Below, piece by piece: positions 24,779-34,251 of a stretch of 64,000 bases of DNA. Each line of letters opens with the position of its first letter. Position 1 is the first letter of the stretch. Under the pieces are notes generated by a model. It saw nothing but the letters and a program-made list of their open reading frames with translations, was not told the DNA's origin and made no database searches. The position numbers and the translations under genes were made by a program. The stretch comes from Endozoicomonas sp. GU-1 (GTDB lineage: Bacteria; Pseudomonadota; Gammaproteobacteria; Pseudomonadales; Endozoicomonadaceae): contig NZ_CP114771.1 of the NCBI RefSeq assembly GCF_027366395.1, forward strand, positions 3,968,001 through 4,032,000, in the 5' to 3' direction.

Positions 24779-26711
24779 ATCGGGTAAGGGCTGGTCTTTC
24801 TCCAGCCCTCCCCACAGCACCCGGCATGCGGGTCCGCACCGGGCGGTTCAACGATGATGGTGAAACCTGATCCATAAGTCTTTCAATGAAACAAACCCAA
24901 TTTTCGCGAGGTAATTGTTATTCAGTGCCTGTTGTACCGCATAAGTTTTACTCAGACGGTAATACCCTTTGCTGCTGGCTGCGATCTTGGCGGCGTTCAC
25001 TTTATCAACGCCTAACCTGACCAGATTCTTGAAACGGGTTTTTGGCTTGCGCCATTGCTTCAGAAAACAGCAACGGATTCGCCGACGTATCCATTGATCC
25101 AGCAGGGGAATTGGTCGGTAATATTCCGATAACCGAAAATACCCCATCCAACCCCGGATATATTGCGCCAGTTTGCGTAACCGATGTTGCATTGAGACAC
25201 CCCAGCGACGACTGGTCAACTTGAGTATCCGGTATTTGAATCGGTCCAGACACTTCTGGGCCCAGCGAACTTTCTTCCCTGTGAAGGTGAAACTCAGGAA
25301 TTCGCTTTCTGTTGCTTTCACAACTTTACTTTTCCGGGAGTTAATCTTCAGTTTCAATTTGCGTTCAATGAATTGGGTAATGCTGTGCATCACCCGATCC
25401 CCTGCACGCTGACTTTTGACGAGAATCACAAAATCATCACAGTATCTTGCAAAGCAATGACCCCGATATTCAAGCTCCTTGTCGAGTTCGTCGAGGACCA
25501 CATTAGACAGCAAGGGTGATAAAGGCCCACCCTGTGGCATGCCAACCCTGGTCGGGTAGACATTGCCCTCAATCATGACTCCGGAGCGCAGGTAGCGACC
25601 AATCAGTTTCAGAAGGCGTTTGTCGCGGACCTTACGGGAGACCCTCGACATCAAAACGTCGTGATTAACCGTATCAAAGAATTTACTCAGATCAACGTCA
25701 ACGGCGTAATGTAGCCCCCCGTTGATCAACTGCTTAACCTGACGAACTCCGTCGTGTGCTGACCGTCCCGGTCGGTAGCCAAAGCTGTTTGGGGAAAATC
25801 CCGGGTCAAAGACAGGCGTCAGCACCTGCACAATGGCCTGCTGTATGACCCTGTCGATCACGGTTGGGATTCCCAGCAAGCGTTCACCGCCGTCCGGCTT
25901 TTCTATTACATGCCGGCGCACGGGTGACGGCTGATAGGTTCCGTCCAATAAGGCTTGACGCACTGAAGGCCAATGCTGTTTGGCAAAGTCTGGATAAGCT
26001 TCAATGGTGACTCCATCGATACCCGGAGCACCCTTGTTGCTTCTGACCTGTTTCCATGCGCTTGCCAGATTAGCCGGTTCAAGTACGCAATTTAGTAGAT
26101 CATGGTTCAAAGCTGGTCAAAGATTCTGTCGCCAGGTACGGTGAGTCGCCGGACGGCTGCATCGCCCTGAGGGAATCAGTCTCCTCTTTGTCATCGATGT
26201 TCGGCCCTTCGCTGACGACTTCCCGTCCATTAATGACTTTTGTCGTACAGCTACTATGGCCTCTGCTGACTTCTGTCCAATCACCACGCAGGGTTACCTC
26301 TGCTGGCGCTATTGGTTGCCATCGGGTTTGCTCGAACAGGATGATGAGTCACTGTTCGCCGAGCCTGTTGTAACCAGTGGCTGAGAACTGGGAACTTACC
26401 AATCGCATGTTGAACAGATCTCCCCGGATAAGAACATGGACTTTCAGTGCACAACCGCCGCATTTACCGTGTCTCACGAACCAGAGGGCTTTGTGATCCT
26501 TGGCTCACTCGCCCAGAGACTCAGCCTTGTATGCGATTTCTGTACGTCGGCTCGCACCTTTGCACTCAGACTGCCTCCGCACAGCCCCTCGCGGGACTGC
26601 ACTTGCCTTAAGCTAGTGGTTGTCATCAGCAGGCGTCTTTACCGCCAGTCAGATGTAGGTTCTCCCACAGGGGACTTTCACCCCATCAGTTCATGCCCAT
26701 GCCGGGCGTAC
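24779..26711 (-). mobile_element. Group IIC-attC intron, copy 3, full length
   Basis: 1,933 bp, ends as in copy 1. Its 3' end abuts the attC left core CGCATAA of cassette B1; its 5' end (26711) touches the 3' end of copy 4 with no base between. Confidence 0.95.
24848..26110 (-). CDS. Group II intron reverse transcriptase/maturase, copy 3
   Basis: Intact, 420 residues, same as copy 1 except near the C-terminus (IGFVSL in place of IGLVSL) and a few silent changes. YCDD active site and thumb/maturase domain are present; no endonuclease domain. Confidence 0.95.
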   Translation of the reverse strand: MNHDLLNCVLEPANLASAWKQVRSNKGAPGIDGVTIEAYPDFAKQHWPSVRQALLDGTYQPSPVRRHVIEKPDGGERLLGIPTVIDRVIQQAIVQVLTPVFDPGFSPNSFGYRPGRSAHDGVRQVKQLINGGLHYAVDVDLSKFFDTVNHDVLMSRVSRKVRDKRLLKLIGRYLRSGVMIEGNVYPTRVGMPQGGPLSPLLSNVVLDELDKELEYRGHCFARYCDDFVILVKSQRAGDRVMHSITQFIERKLKLKINSRKSKVVKATESEFLSFTFTGKKVRWAQKCLDRFKYRILKLTSRRWGVSMQHRLRKLAQYIRGWMGYFRLSEYYRPIPLLDQWIRRRIRCCFLKQWRKPKTRFKNLVRLGVDKVNAAKIAASSKGYYRLSKTYAVQQALNNNYLAKIGFVSLKDLWIRFHHHR

Positions 26712-28644
26712 ATCGGGTAAGGGCTGGTCTTTCTCCAGCCCTCCCCACAGCACCCGGCATGCGGGTCCGCACCGGGCGGTTCAACGATGATGGTGAAACC
26801 TGATCCATAAGTCTTTCAATGAAACAAGCCCAATTTTCGCGAGGTAATTGTTATTCAGTGCCTGTTGTACCGCATAAGTTTTACTCAGACGGTAATACCC
26901 TTTGCTGCTGGCTGCGATCTTGGCGGCGTTCACTTTATCAACGCCTAACCTGACCAGATTCTTGAAACGGGTTTTTGGCTTGCGCCATTGCTTCAGAAAA
27001 CAGCAACGGATTCGCCGACGTATCCATTGATCCAGCAGGGGAATTGGTCGGTAATATTCCGATAACCGAAAATACCCCATCCAACCCCGGATATATTGCG
27101 CCAGTTTGCGTAACCGATGTTGCATTGAGACACCCCAGCGACGACTGGTCAACTTGAGTATCCGGTATTTGAATCGGTCCAGACACTTCTGGGCCCAGCG
27201 AACTTTCTTCCCTGTGAAGGTGAAACTCAGGAATTCGCTTTCTGTTGCTTTCACAACTTTACTTTTCCGGGAGTTAATCTTCAGTTTCAATTTGCGTTCA
27301 ATGAATTGGGTAATGCTGTGCATCACCCGATCCCCTGCACGCTGACTTTTGACGAGAATCACAAAATCATCACAGTATCTTGCAAAGCAATGACCCCGAT
27401 ATTCAAGCTCCTTGTCGAGTTCGTCGAGGACCACATTAGACAGCAAGGGTGATAAAGGCCCACCCTGTGGCATGCCAACCCTGGTCGGGTAGACATTGCC
27501 CTCAATCATGACTCCGGAGCGCAGGTAGCGACCAATCAGTTTCAGAAGGCGTTTGTCGCGGACCTTACGGGAGACCCTCGACATCAAAACGTCGTGATTA
27601 ACCGTATCAAAGAATTTACTCAGATCAACGTCAACGGCGTAATGTAGCCCCCCGTTGATCAACTGCTTAACCTGACGGACTCCGTCGTGTGCTGACCGTC
27701 CCGGTCGGTAGCCAAAGCTGTTTGGGGAAAATCCCGGGTCAAAGACAGGCGTCAGCACCTGCACAATGGCCTGCTGTATGACCCTGTCGATCACGGTTGG
27801 GATTCCCAGCAAGCGTTCACCGCCGTCCGGCTTTTCTATTACATGCCGGCGCACGGGTGACGGCTGATAGGTTCCGTCCAATAAGGCTTGACGCACTGAA
27901 GGCCAATGCTGTTTGGCAAAGTCTGGATAAGCTTCAATGGTGACTCCATCGATACCCGGAGCACCCTTGTTGCTTCTGACCTGTTTCCATGCGCTTGCCA
28001 GATTAGCCGGTTCAAGTACGCAATTTAGTAGATCATGGTTCAAAGCTGGTCAAAGATTCTGTCGCCAGGTACGGTGAGTCGCCGGACGGCTGCATCGCCC
28101 TGAGGGAATCAGTCTCCTCTTTGTCATCGATGTTCGGCCCTTCGCTGACGACTTCCCGTCCATTAATGACTTTTGTCGTACAGCTACTATGGCCTCTGCT
28201 GACTTCTGTCCAATCACCACGCAGGGTTACCTCTGCTGGCGCTATTGGTTGCCATCGGGTTTGCTCGAACAGGATGATGAGTCACTGTTCGCCGAGCCTG
28301 TTGTAACCAGTGGCTGAGAACTGGGAACTTACCAATCGCATGTTGAACAGATCTCCCCGGATAAGAACATGGACTTTCAGTGCACAACCGCCGCATTTAC
28401 CGTGTCTCACGAACCAGAGGGCTTTGTGATCCTTGGCTCACTCGCCCAGAGACTCAGCCTTGTATGCGATTTCTGTACGTCGGCTCGCACCTTTGCACTC
28501 AGACTGCCTCCGCACAGCCCCTCGCGGGACTGCACTTGCCTTAAGCTAGTGGTTGTCATCAGCAGGCGTCTTTACCGCCAGTCAGATGTAGGTTCTCCCA
28601 CAGGGGACTTTCACCCCATCAGTTCATGCCCATGCCGGGCGTAC
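26712..28644 (-). mobile_element. Group IIC-attC intron, copy 4, full length, in tandem with copy 3
   Basis: 1,933 bp. The junction on the plus strand reads GGGCGTAC|ATCGGG, 5' end of copy 3 against 3' end of copy 4. The outer right side joins CAAGTAAATCCAGG, the remainder of the cassette B1 attC. Confidence 0.95.
26781..28043 (-). CDS. Group II intron reverse transcriptase/maturase, copy 4
   Basis: Intact 420-residue protein, identical in sequence to copy 1 as far as can be read. It could serve all introns of the window in trans, including the truncated ones' intact relatives. Confidence 0.95.
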   Translation of the reverse strand: MNHDLLNCVLEPANLASAWKQVRSNKGAPGIDGVTIEAYPDFAKQHWPSVRQALLDGTYQPSPVRRHVIEKPDGGERLLGIPTVIDRVIQQAIVQVLTPVFDPGFSPNSFGYRPGRSAHDGVRQVKQLINGGLHYAVDVDLSKFFDTVNHDVLMSRVSRKVRDKRLLKLIGRYLRSGVMIEGNVYPTRVGMPQGGPLSPLLSNVVLDELDKELEYRGHCFARYCDDFVILVKSQRAGDRVMHSITQFIERKLKLKINSRKSKVVKATESEFLSFTFTGKKVRWAQKCLDRFKYRILKLTSRRWGVSMQHRLRKLAQYIRGWMGYFRLSEYYRPIPLLDQWIRRRIRCCFLKQWRKPKTRFKNLVRLGVDKVNAAKIAASSKGYYRLSKTYAVQQALNNNYLAKIGLVSLKDLWIRFHHHR

Positions 28645-28693
28645 CAAGTAAATCCAGGTGACGCCTACGGCGCACCTGATTTAGGCGTTATGT
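28645..28693 (+). other. attC of cassette B1 (right part), core GTTATGT
   Basis: Joined to 24772-24778 it gives CGCATAA-C with stem AAATCCAGGTG / CACCTGATTT and core GTTATGT at 28687-28693. Introns 3 and 4 both sit between the first A and C. Confidence 0.85.
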
Positions 28694-28864
28694 TCACCCA
28701 CGTAGGCCGCATTGCGCAAATTGTTCTTTGATACTGTTCTTTATCTTGTTTGTATCAACTGGTTAACATCAAAATTTTAACCAGTTGAGGGGGTGGGCCA
28801 ATACATTAGCTTTACTTTCTTGCATTATCCCGATGGCTGGCTATGTTTCTGACACACAAGAAAA

Positions 28865-28902
28865 AACCCGGCTCAGACGGAGGTGGGACTCCTAACCGGG
28901 TT
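28865..28902 (+). terminator. Leader hairpin of HTH cassette 2
   Basis: AACCCGG and CCGGGTT stem with inner GGAG/CTCC, followed by TTTCTCT; same element as at 9301 and 33448. It stands 44 bp before the HTH gene start, so it may attenuate transcription into the gene. Confidence 0.5.
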
Positions 28903-28945
28903 TCTCTGTATAGCAACGAGCTAGTGCTCGGGAGTCAGTATAGCA

Positions 28946-29338
28946 ATGATCTCGTTCGCCTACACAATCGGGGTGATGAAATTGATTCGGGTTGAGCTTA
29001 ATACCAACGGTCTGGATAACCTGACAACGACCCAAAAATACTTGTTGGTCGTACTGGCCACCTTTGCCAACAGTGAGGGCGAATGCTGGCCCAGTCAAAA
29101 CAAGCTGGCAAGAATTATCGGCGTCAGCCATGCAACTGTTAACATGGGGCTGAAAAAACTGGAAGCCGAAAAACTGATCGAAAGCCAGAAGCGGGAAACA
29201 TCTGAAGGAACGCAAACCAAAATCTACCGAATGCTGTTTGAACCATTTATGTTCAAACAGATTAAGGAACAACGTTACAATTGCTTTGGCCAGCGGATCG
29301 ACGATCCTCGCATGACCGATACTTCCTGGGCAGAGTAA
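28946..29338 (+). CDS. HTH_36-like DNA-binding protein, paralogue 2
   Basis: 130 residues. The start MISFAYTIGVMKLIRV is fixed here by an in-frame TAG a few codons upstream. Winged helix TQKYLLVVLATFANSEGECW and PSQNKLARIIGVSHATVNMG, then the conserved tail RMLFEPFMFKQIKEQRYNCF and GQRIDDPRMTDTSWAE. The recognition helix differs from its paralogues, whereas the tail does not, which suggests different DNA sites but a common partner or activity. Confidence 0.75.
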   Translation: MISFAYTIGVMKLIRVELNTNGLDNLTTTQKYLLVVLATFANSEGECWPSQNKLARIIGVSHATVNMGLKKLEAEKLIESQKRETSEGTQTKIYRMLFEPFMFKQIKEQRYNCFGQRIDDPRMTDTSWAE

Positions 29339-29343
29339 AGCAA

Positions 29344-29393
29344 ACATAACAACCGCATCCACCGGACTTCGCCCGTGATGCAAGAGGTTAAAC
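29344..29393 (+). other. attC of HTH cassette 2
   Basis: Left core ACATAAC, stem GCATCCACCGG / CCGTGATGC, core GTTAAAC (29387-29393). Confidence 0.85.
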
Positions 29394-29466
29394 GCATTTA
29401 AGTTGTTCAGTCAGTGTCGCTAGTATTTCGTGTACCTTTGCCTGATCTTTTTTCGACTCCATGCGG
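29388..29466 (-). pseudogene. 3' end of a reverse-oriented cassette gene, cut by the transposase unit
   Basis: On the minus strand the frame EYRMESKKDQAKVHEILATL ending TEQLKCV stops inside the cassette left end. Everything upstream was replaced by the REP-transposase unit. The original gene is not recognised. Confidence 0.5.
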
Positions 29467-29467
29467 T

Positions 29468-30824
29468 ACTCAAAATAAAATAAAAAAGACACCCACTTTT
29501 TAAAAAGTGAAGAGAGTACGTCATTTATTCATTTTTTTAAATGATAGTATTGATCGTTTTAAGAAATTATCATTGATACCAACCAAGAAGGGTATAAAAA
29601 GCACTCAGCAACAGCCAGATAGAAGACACTATCAAGACAATATAAGAAAGCACATTCAGAAAATTCTGGCCACATTAAAGTAAATGAAAATACGTTGATC
29701 AGGCAGGGTAGAGAGCACCGCTCACAGACATCCCATGAACCCAGCATTTTCCGGTGCTTTCTGCATAAGCCTTCAGTGAAGCCAGCTTGCCGACTGCGCG
29801 GTGAAAACGATTATTCCAGCGCATAGTCTCCAGCCATTCTTTTGGGTCAATACCCAGGCGCTCCAAGAGAGGTGGTACATCGTCAGTTATACGACCACGT
29901 TTGCCTTTGCGGATAATTCGGCCAGACCAGTCAACCAGTTCAAAGTAGCTACTGAGTGGGTATGGAATCGCCTGTTCCGGGTTTTGACCCTGAGCTTTTA
30001 ACGGTTTCAAGTGTGCCTGTTGTTTTTTTTCGTTTCCGCTGTCGTATGACTCAATGCGCTCTTTAATAGAGGTATGTTCTGAGGTTTCCAGCGTTGCGGC
30101 AATTTTTGCCCGGATGGGGTTTAAGTCGACATAGGCCATGCAAGTCAGCAATGCGGCATCATCTAAGAGGGCCTGACTTTTGTAACGACCTTCCCAAAAG
30201 CGCCCTTTGCACTCATCCTCTTTATTGGCCAGCCGGGCTAAATATTCGTTGAGACAGCGCATGAACCAGCTGATATCCATTAAACGACTGCGGTACTCCT
30301 GGGCATATCCTTCGACACGCAGCAGCTCTGCTTTGCCCAGCTGATCGCCGACAAGAAAACGCTGAACCAGGTGCGGGCCTGAAAACAGCTGCGTCCAACG
30401 TTGTAAGACTTCTTTGGTGTCCCATTTTTTGGCTTGCTGACTATTGATATGGAGCACCACATGATAATGATTCGACATCACTGCATAAGCACAGACTTCC
30501 GGGGAAAAAATACCAGAAAGCGCTTTCAACCGATCAACCACCCACTGCCTGCGATGCTCATAGTTTTTGCCTGAGAAATTGTCTTTGCCGCATAGGAAGG
30601 CCCTGCGAACGCAGCGTGCCATGCAGTGGTAGTAGGGCGTACTGGCTGGATCTATGAGGTTTTTTCGGGCGGTCGTCATGTCATTTTTTTTGGTTACTGG
30701 GTAGATTTCCTTAATGCCCTTAAGAGGCTTCAGAAGAAAAATAGACTGTGTGGCCGATTAGTCAAATTTTTGGGTGTCCTTTATTTTTTTTATTTTTGTC
30801 AAATTTTTGGGTGTCCTTTATTTT
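29468..30824 (-). mobile_element. REP-associated transposase unit, copy 2, complete
   Basis: The left end reads ATAAAAAAGACACCCAC and the right end holds two copies of AAATTTTTGGGTGTCCTTTA, so the ends are inverted GGGTGTCC motifs. It inserted into an attC-borne group II intron: intron sequence resumes at 30828. Confidence 0.8.
29699..30679 (-). CDS. Y1 (HUH) transposase, REP/RAYT type
   Basis: 326 residues. N-terminus PYYHCMARCVRRAFLCG, then the HUH motif SNHYHVVLH, WFMRCLNEYLARLANKEDECK, GRFWEGRYKSQ, and CMAYVDLNPIRAKIA with the nucleophilic-type Tyr; a C-terminal extension includes SYFELVDWSGRIIRKGKRGR. Such TnpA-REP proteins cut single-stranded DNA at palindromic REP-like sites; the GGGTGTCC motifs at the ends of the unit are probable substrates. 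The frame is intact, so it may act on the truncated copy at 8121 and on the solitary motif at 48814. Confidence 0.9.
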   Translation of the reverse strand: MTTARKNLIDPASTPYYHCMARCVRRAFLCGKDNFSGKNYEHRRQWVVDRLKALSGIFSPEVCAYAVMSNHYHVVLHINSQQAKKWDTKEVLQRWTQLFSGPHLVQRFLVGDQLGKAELLRVEGYAQEYRSRLMDISWFMRCLNEYLARLANKEDECKGRFWEGRYKSQALLDDAALLTCMAYVDLNPIRAKIAATLETSEHTSIKERIESYDSGNEKKQQAHLKPLKAQGQNPEQAIPYPLSSYFELVDWSGRIIRKGKRGRITDDVPPLLERLGIDPKEWLETMRWNNRFHRAVGKLASLKAYAESTGKCWVHGMSVSGALYPA

Positions 30825-30827
30825 TCT

Positions 30828-31055
30828 GAGGGCTTTGTGATCCTTGGCTCACTCGCCCAGAGACTCAGCCTTATATGCGATTTCTGTACGTCGGCTCGCA
30901 CCTTTGCACTCAGACTGCCTCCGCACAGCCCCTCGCGGGACTGCACTTGCCTTAAGCTAGTGGTTGTCATCAGCAGGCGTCTTTACCGCCAGTCAGATGT
31001 AGGTTCTCCCACAGGGGACTTTCACCCCATCAGTTCATGCCCATGCCGGGCGTAC
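30828..31055 (-). pseudogene. 5' end of a group IIC-attC intron (228 bp)
   Basis: It matches the 5' domain-I part of copies 1, 3 and 4 up to the boundary GGGCGTAC at 31055, and is cut on the left by the REP-transposase unit. No protein-coding part remains. Confidence 0.9.
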
Positions 31056-31110
31056 CAAGAGCATCCAGCGGACGGCGCTAGACGCGCAGCCGCTTATGCA
31101 GGCGTTACAC
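31056..31110 (+). other. attC right part of cassette B3, core GTTACAC
   Basis: Stem GCATCCAGCGG / CCGCTTATGC, core at 31104-31110. The left core was lost with the rest of the cassette. Confidence 0.8.
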
Positions 31111-31208
31111 CCCTCAATTAAATATCGAGTTTTCTGCAAGTTTCTCTACAAATTAATTGGTATTATTCATCCATGGAAAACTACATTTAACGTGGAGAAA
31201 AATTCAGA

Positions 31209-31766
31209 ATGGAAAGTGAATTCACTGTCACATATTTGGAAGTGATCACCCTTTTTGCAGTATTTTTTGGCCCAATCGTAGCGGTTCAGGTCAGTCAGTT
31301 TTTAGATCGCAAACGTCAAAAAAGAGCTGGGAAGGAATGGATCTTCAAAACCTTGATGAGAACCAGAGCAGCAGCTCTTACTCCATCTCATGTCGAAGCC
31401 TTAAACATGATAGATGTGGAGTTTTTTGGAACAAAAAAATCCGATAAAGCTGTAGTGGCCGCATGGAAGCTTTACCTCGACAATTTGGCTGATACAACAA
31501 CACCAGAGGATATACGCAACTCCAAAAGGAACGATCTTTTCATTGAATTGCTGTATAAAATGTCGTCTTCTCTCGGTTATGATTTTGACAAAGAGCATAT
31601 CAAAAATACATGTTATTTCCCTCAAGGCTATGTTGACGTAGAAAATGAGCAACACCTTATCAGGAAAGGTGTTCTTGGTATTCTTAAAGGTGACCTGGTG
31701 GTTCCAATGCACGTCACCAATATTCCAGCACCAAAACCTTCCAACCAGGAAGTCAACGAGGTGTAA
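31209..31766 (+). CDS. DUF6680-like membrane-anchored protein (cassette B4)
   Basis: 185 residues. An N-terminal helix VITLFAVFFGPIVAVQVSQF anchors the protein, followed by LDRKRQKRAGKEWIFKTLMR and the motif ALTPSHVEALNMIDVEFF, which I recall as features of DUF6680, found in defence islands and mobile elements. Function unknown. The stop TAA is part of the attC left core GGTGTAA, where intron copy 5 is inserted. GGTGTAA-C complements the cassette start TTACACC. Confidence 0.65.
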   Translation: MESEFTVTYLEVITLFAVFFGPIVAVQVSQFLDRKRQKRAGKEWIFKTLMRTRAAALTPSHVEALNMIDVEFFGTKKSDKAVVAAWKLYLDNLADTTTPEDIRNSKRNDLFIELLYKMSSSLGYDFDKEHIKNTCYFPQGYVDVENEQHLIRKGVLGILKGDLVVPMHVTNIPAPKPSNQEVNEV

Positions 31767-33235
31767 ATCGGGTAAGGGCTAGTCTTTCTCCAACCCTCCC
31801 CACAGCACCCGGCATGCGAGTCCGCACCGGGCGGTTCAGCGATGATGGTGAAACCTGATCCATAAGTCTTTCAATGAAACAAACCCAATTTTCGCGAGGT
31901 AATTGTTATTCAGTGCCTGTTGTACCGCATAAGTTTTACTCAGACGGTAATACCCTTTGCTGCTGGCTGCGATCTTGGCGGCGTTCACTTTATCAACGCC
32001 TAACCTGACCAGATTCTTGAAACGGGTTTTTGGCTTGCGCCATTGCTTCAGAAAACAGCAACGGATTCGCCGACGTATCCATTGATCCAGCAGGGGAATT
32101 GGTCGGTAATATTCCGATAACCGAAAATACCCCATCCAACCCCGGATATATTGCGCCAGTTTGCGTAACCGATGTTGCATTGAGACACCCCAGCGACGAC
32201 TGGTCAACTTGAGTATCCGGTATTTGAATCGGTCCAGACACTTCTGGGCCCAGCGAACTTTCTTCCCTGTGAAGGTGAAACTCAGGAATTCGCTTTCTGT
32301 TGCTTTCACAACTTTACTTTTCCGGGAGTTAATCTTCAGTTTCAATTTGCGTTCAATGAATTGGGTAATGCTGTGCATCACCCGATCCCCTGCACGCTGA
32401 CTTTTGACGAGAATCACAAAATCATCACAGTATCTTGCAAAGCAATGACCCCGATATTCAAGCTCCTTGTCGAGTTCGTCGAGGACCACATTAGACAGCA
32501 AGGGTGATAAAGGCCCACCCTGTGGCATGCCAACCCTGGTCGGGTAGACATTGCCCTCAATCATGACTCCGGAGCGCAGGTAGCGACCAATCAGTTTCAG
32601 AAGGCGTTTGTCGCGGATCTTACGGGAGACCCTAGACATCAAAACGTCGTGATTAACCGTATGACCGCCATGGAAGGTGGGAAGTCTGGTTTTGCAGGAG
32701 CAAAAACCAGCCAAAGAATTTACTCAGATCAACGTCAACGGCGTAATGCAGCCCCAGGTTGATCAACTGCTTAACCTGACGGACTCCGTCGTGTGTTGAC
32801 CGTCCCGGTGGTCAGTAGCCAAAGCTGTTTGGAGAGAACCCCGGATCAAAGACAGGGGTCAGCACTTGCACAATGGCCTGCTGTATGACCCTATCCATCA
32901 CGGCAGGGATTCCCAGCAAACGCTGACCGCCGTCCGCCTTTTCTATAACATGTCGGCGCACGGGTGATGGCTGGTAGGTTCCGTCCAATAAGGCTTGACG
33001 CACTGAAGGCCAATGCTGTTTGGCAAAGTCTGGATAAGCTTCAATGGTGACTCCATCGATACCCGGAGCCCCCTTGTTGCTTTTGACTCGTTTCCTGGCT
33101 CTTGCTCCTGCTTCGCACTACCTCCTGCATCCATGCAGTCGCATACACTTGCCAGATTAGCCGGTTCAAGTACGCAACTTAGTAGATCATTGTTCAAAGC
33201 TGGTTAAAGATTCTGTCGCCAGGTACGGTGAGTCG
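31767..33235 (-). mobile_element. Group IIC-attC intron, copy 5, degenerate
   Basis: The 3' end and domains V-VI are present at 31767-31835; the 5' domain-I part is missing beyond 33235. Internal insertions and point changes are visible throughout the coding part, so it is older than copies 1, 3 and 4. Confidence 0.9.
31836..33197 (-). pseudogene. Group II intron maturase, copy 5, broken
   Basis: The N-terminus MNNDLLSCVLEPANLAS and the C-terminal 270 codons match copy 1. An insertion of about 50 bp (32661-32712) replaces the start of the block before KFFDTV, a second of about 35 bp lies near 33093-33140, and a frameshift is seen near 32812. The YCDD stretch is retained in the distal part. 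Confidence 0.9.
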
Positions 33236-33263
33236 TCAGAGAGTTGTGAGACTCTGCCCTATC
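33236..33263 (+). pseudogene. 3' end of another group II intron, plus orientation
   Basis: GAGTTGTGAGACTCTGCCCT and ATCCCGAT form a domain-VI-like hairpin and intron 3' end directly before TATGTTCACC, a cassette start. Similar ends lie at about 35908-35936 and 36155-36186. Confidence 0.55.
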
Positions 33264-33447
33264 CCGATTATGTTCACCGACGCAGGCCGCATTGCGCAAC
33301 TTGTTCTTTGATACTGTTCTTTAATCTTGTTTGTGTCGAGACCTCGATTATTTTGCCTGTTCATATCGAACAGCCCTATCGTGTACACGACCCCCTTTTT
33401 TCTTGCCTATTTTTTAACAGAGTCTATGTTTCTGACACATAAGAAAA

Positions 33448-33486
33448 AACCCGGCTCAGACGGAGGTGGCACTCCTAACCGGGTTT
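33448..33486 (+). terminator. Leader hairpin of HTH cassette 3
   Basis: Same CCCGG/CCGGG element with inner GGAG/CTCC as in cassettes 1 and 2; compensating differences in the loop (GTGGCA for GTGGGA). Confidence 0.5.
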
Positions 33487-33542
33487 CTCTCGAATCAACG
33501 AGCCGTCACTCAGCGAGTAATGGCTCAGGGGATAGTATAGCC

Positions 33543-33935
33543 ATGATTTCGTTCGCGTACACAATCGGAGTGATGAGATTGTTGAGGGTGAAAATACATA
33601 CCGATGAGATGGCAAGCCTACTGCCTACTCAACGGCTGCTGCTGATTGTTTTGGCCACATTTGCCAATAGTGAAGGTGAGTGCTGGCCCAGTCAGAAAAT
33701 CCTTGGTGATATGGTTGGCATAACCCGGCACCGAGTCAGTGAATGCTTGAAAAAACTTGAACAGGAACAGTTCATCGAAAGCATGTTCCGGCAAGATGCG
33801 ACCGGCACTAAAACAAAAGCCTACCGAATGCTGTTCGAGCCCTTTGTCTTCAAACAAGTCAAGGAAGATCACTACAACTGCTTCGGCCAGCGGATCGACG
33901 ACCCTCGCATGACTGATACTTCCTGGGCAGAATAG
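33543..33935 (+). CDS. HTH_36-like DNA-binding protein, paralogue 3
   Basis: 130 residues from MISFAYTIGVMRLLRV; the open frame back to 33327 runs through the leader hairpin and is not used. Winged helix TQRLLLIVLATFANSEGECW and PSQKILGDMVGITRHRVSEC, tail RMLFEPFVFKQVKEDHYNCF and GQRIDDPRMTDTSWAE. Most diverged of the three in the first half, nearly identical in the tail. Confidence 0.75.
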   Translation: MISFAYTIGVMRLLRVKIHTDEMASLLPTQRLLLIVLATFANSEGECWPSQKILGDMVGITRHRVSECLKKLEQEQFIESMFRQDATGTKTKAYRMLFEPFVFKQVKEDHYNCFGQRIDDPRMTDTSWAE

Positions 33936-33938
33936 CAA

Positions 33939-34159
33939 ACATAACGAATAAGCATCGAGGCTGACCGAGAATAGCGCCCGTAGCGAGGATGGCAGAAAAT
34001 TGAGGATAAAAATTTCGTTTTGTGAGGTGAATAGCGGGGCTATTTGCCGAACAAAACGGAATTTTTAGACCAATTTGCTGCCACCGCAGTAGTGCAGTCT
34101 ATTCTCGGACAGGGTCCTACTACCTACTAGACGGACCGCCGATTATGCAGGCGTTAGCA
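33939..34159 (+). other. attC of HTH cassette 3, interrupted by a MITE
   Basis: Left core ACATAAC and left arm AATAAGCATC lie before the MITE; right arm GACGGACCGCCGATTATGCA and core GTTAGCA (34153-34159) lie after it. The arms pair as in the attC at 31056. Confidence 0.8.
33957..34115. mobile_element. MITE family A, copy 2
   Basis: Matches 751-905 with a few changes (GTAGCG for GTAACG, one A lost). The left terminal repeat is kept; the right one is degraded after CTATTCTCGG. It lies inside an attC hairpin. Confidence 0.85.
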
Positions 34160-34251
34160 GCTTATTCATACTCTGATAATGCAAGGAACTATTTATAGTA
34201 AATATTGTCGAAAGATTATGATGTGGTTTTAGCAAGCAGGAAAAATAAAAT

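Noticed and set aside
24779-28644. Large direct repeat that could suggest a CRISPR or rDNA-type repeat
   Set aside because: Both units are complete group II introns; no short spaced repeats exist.
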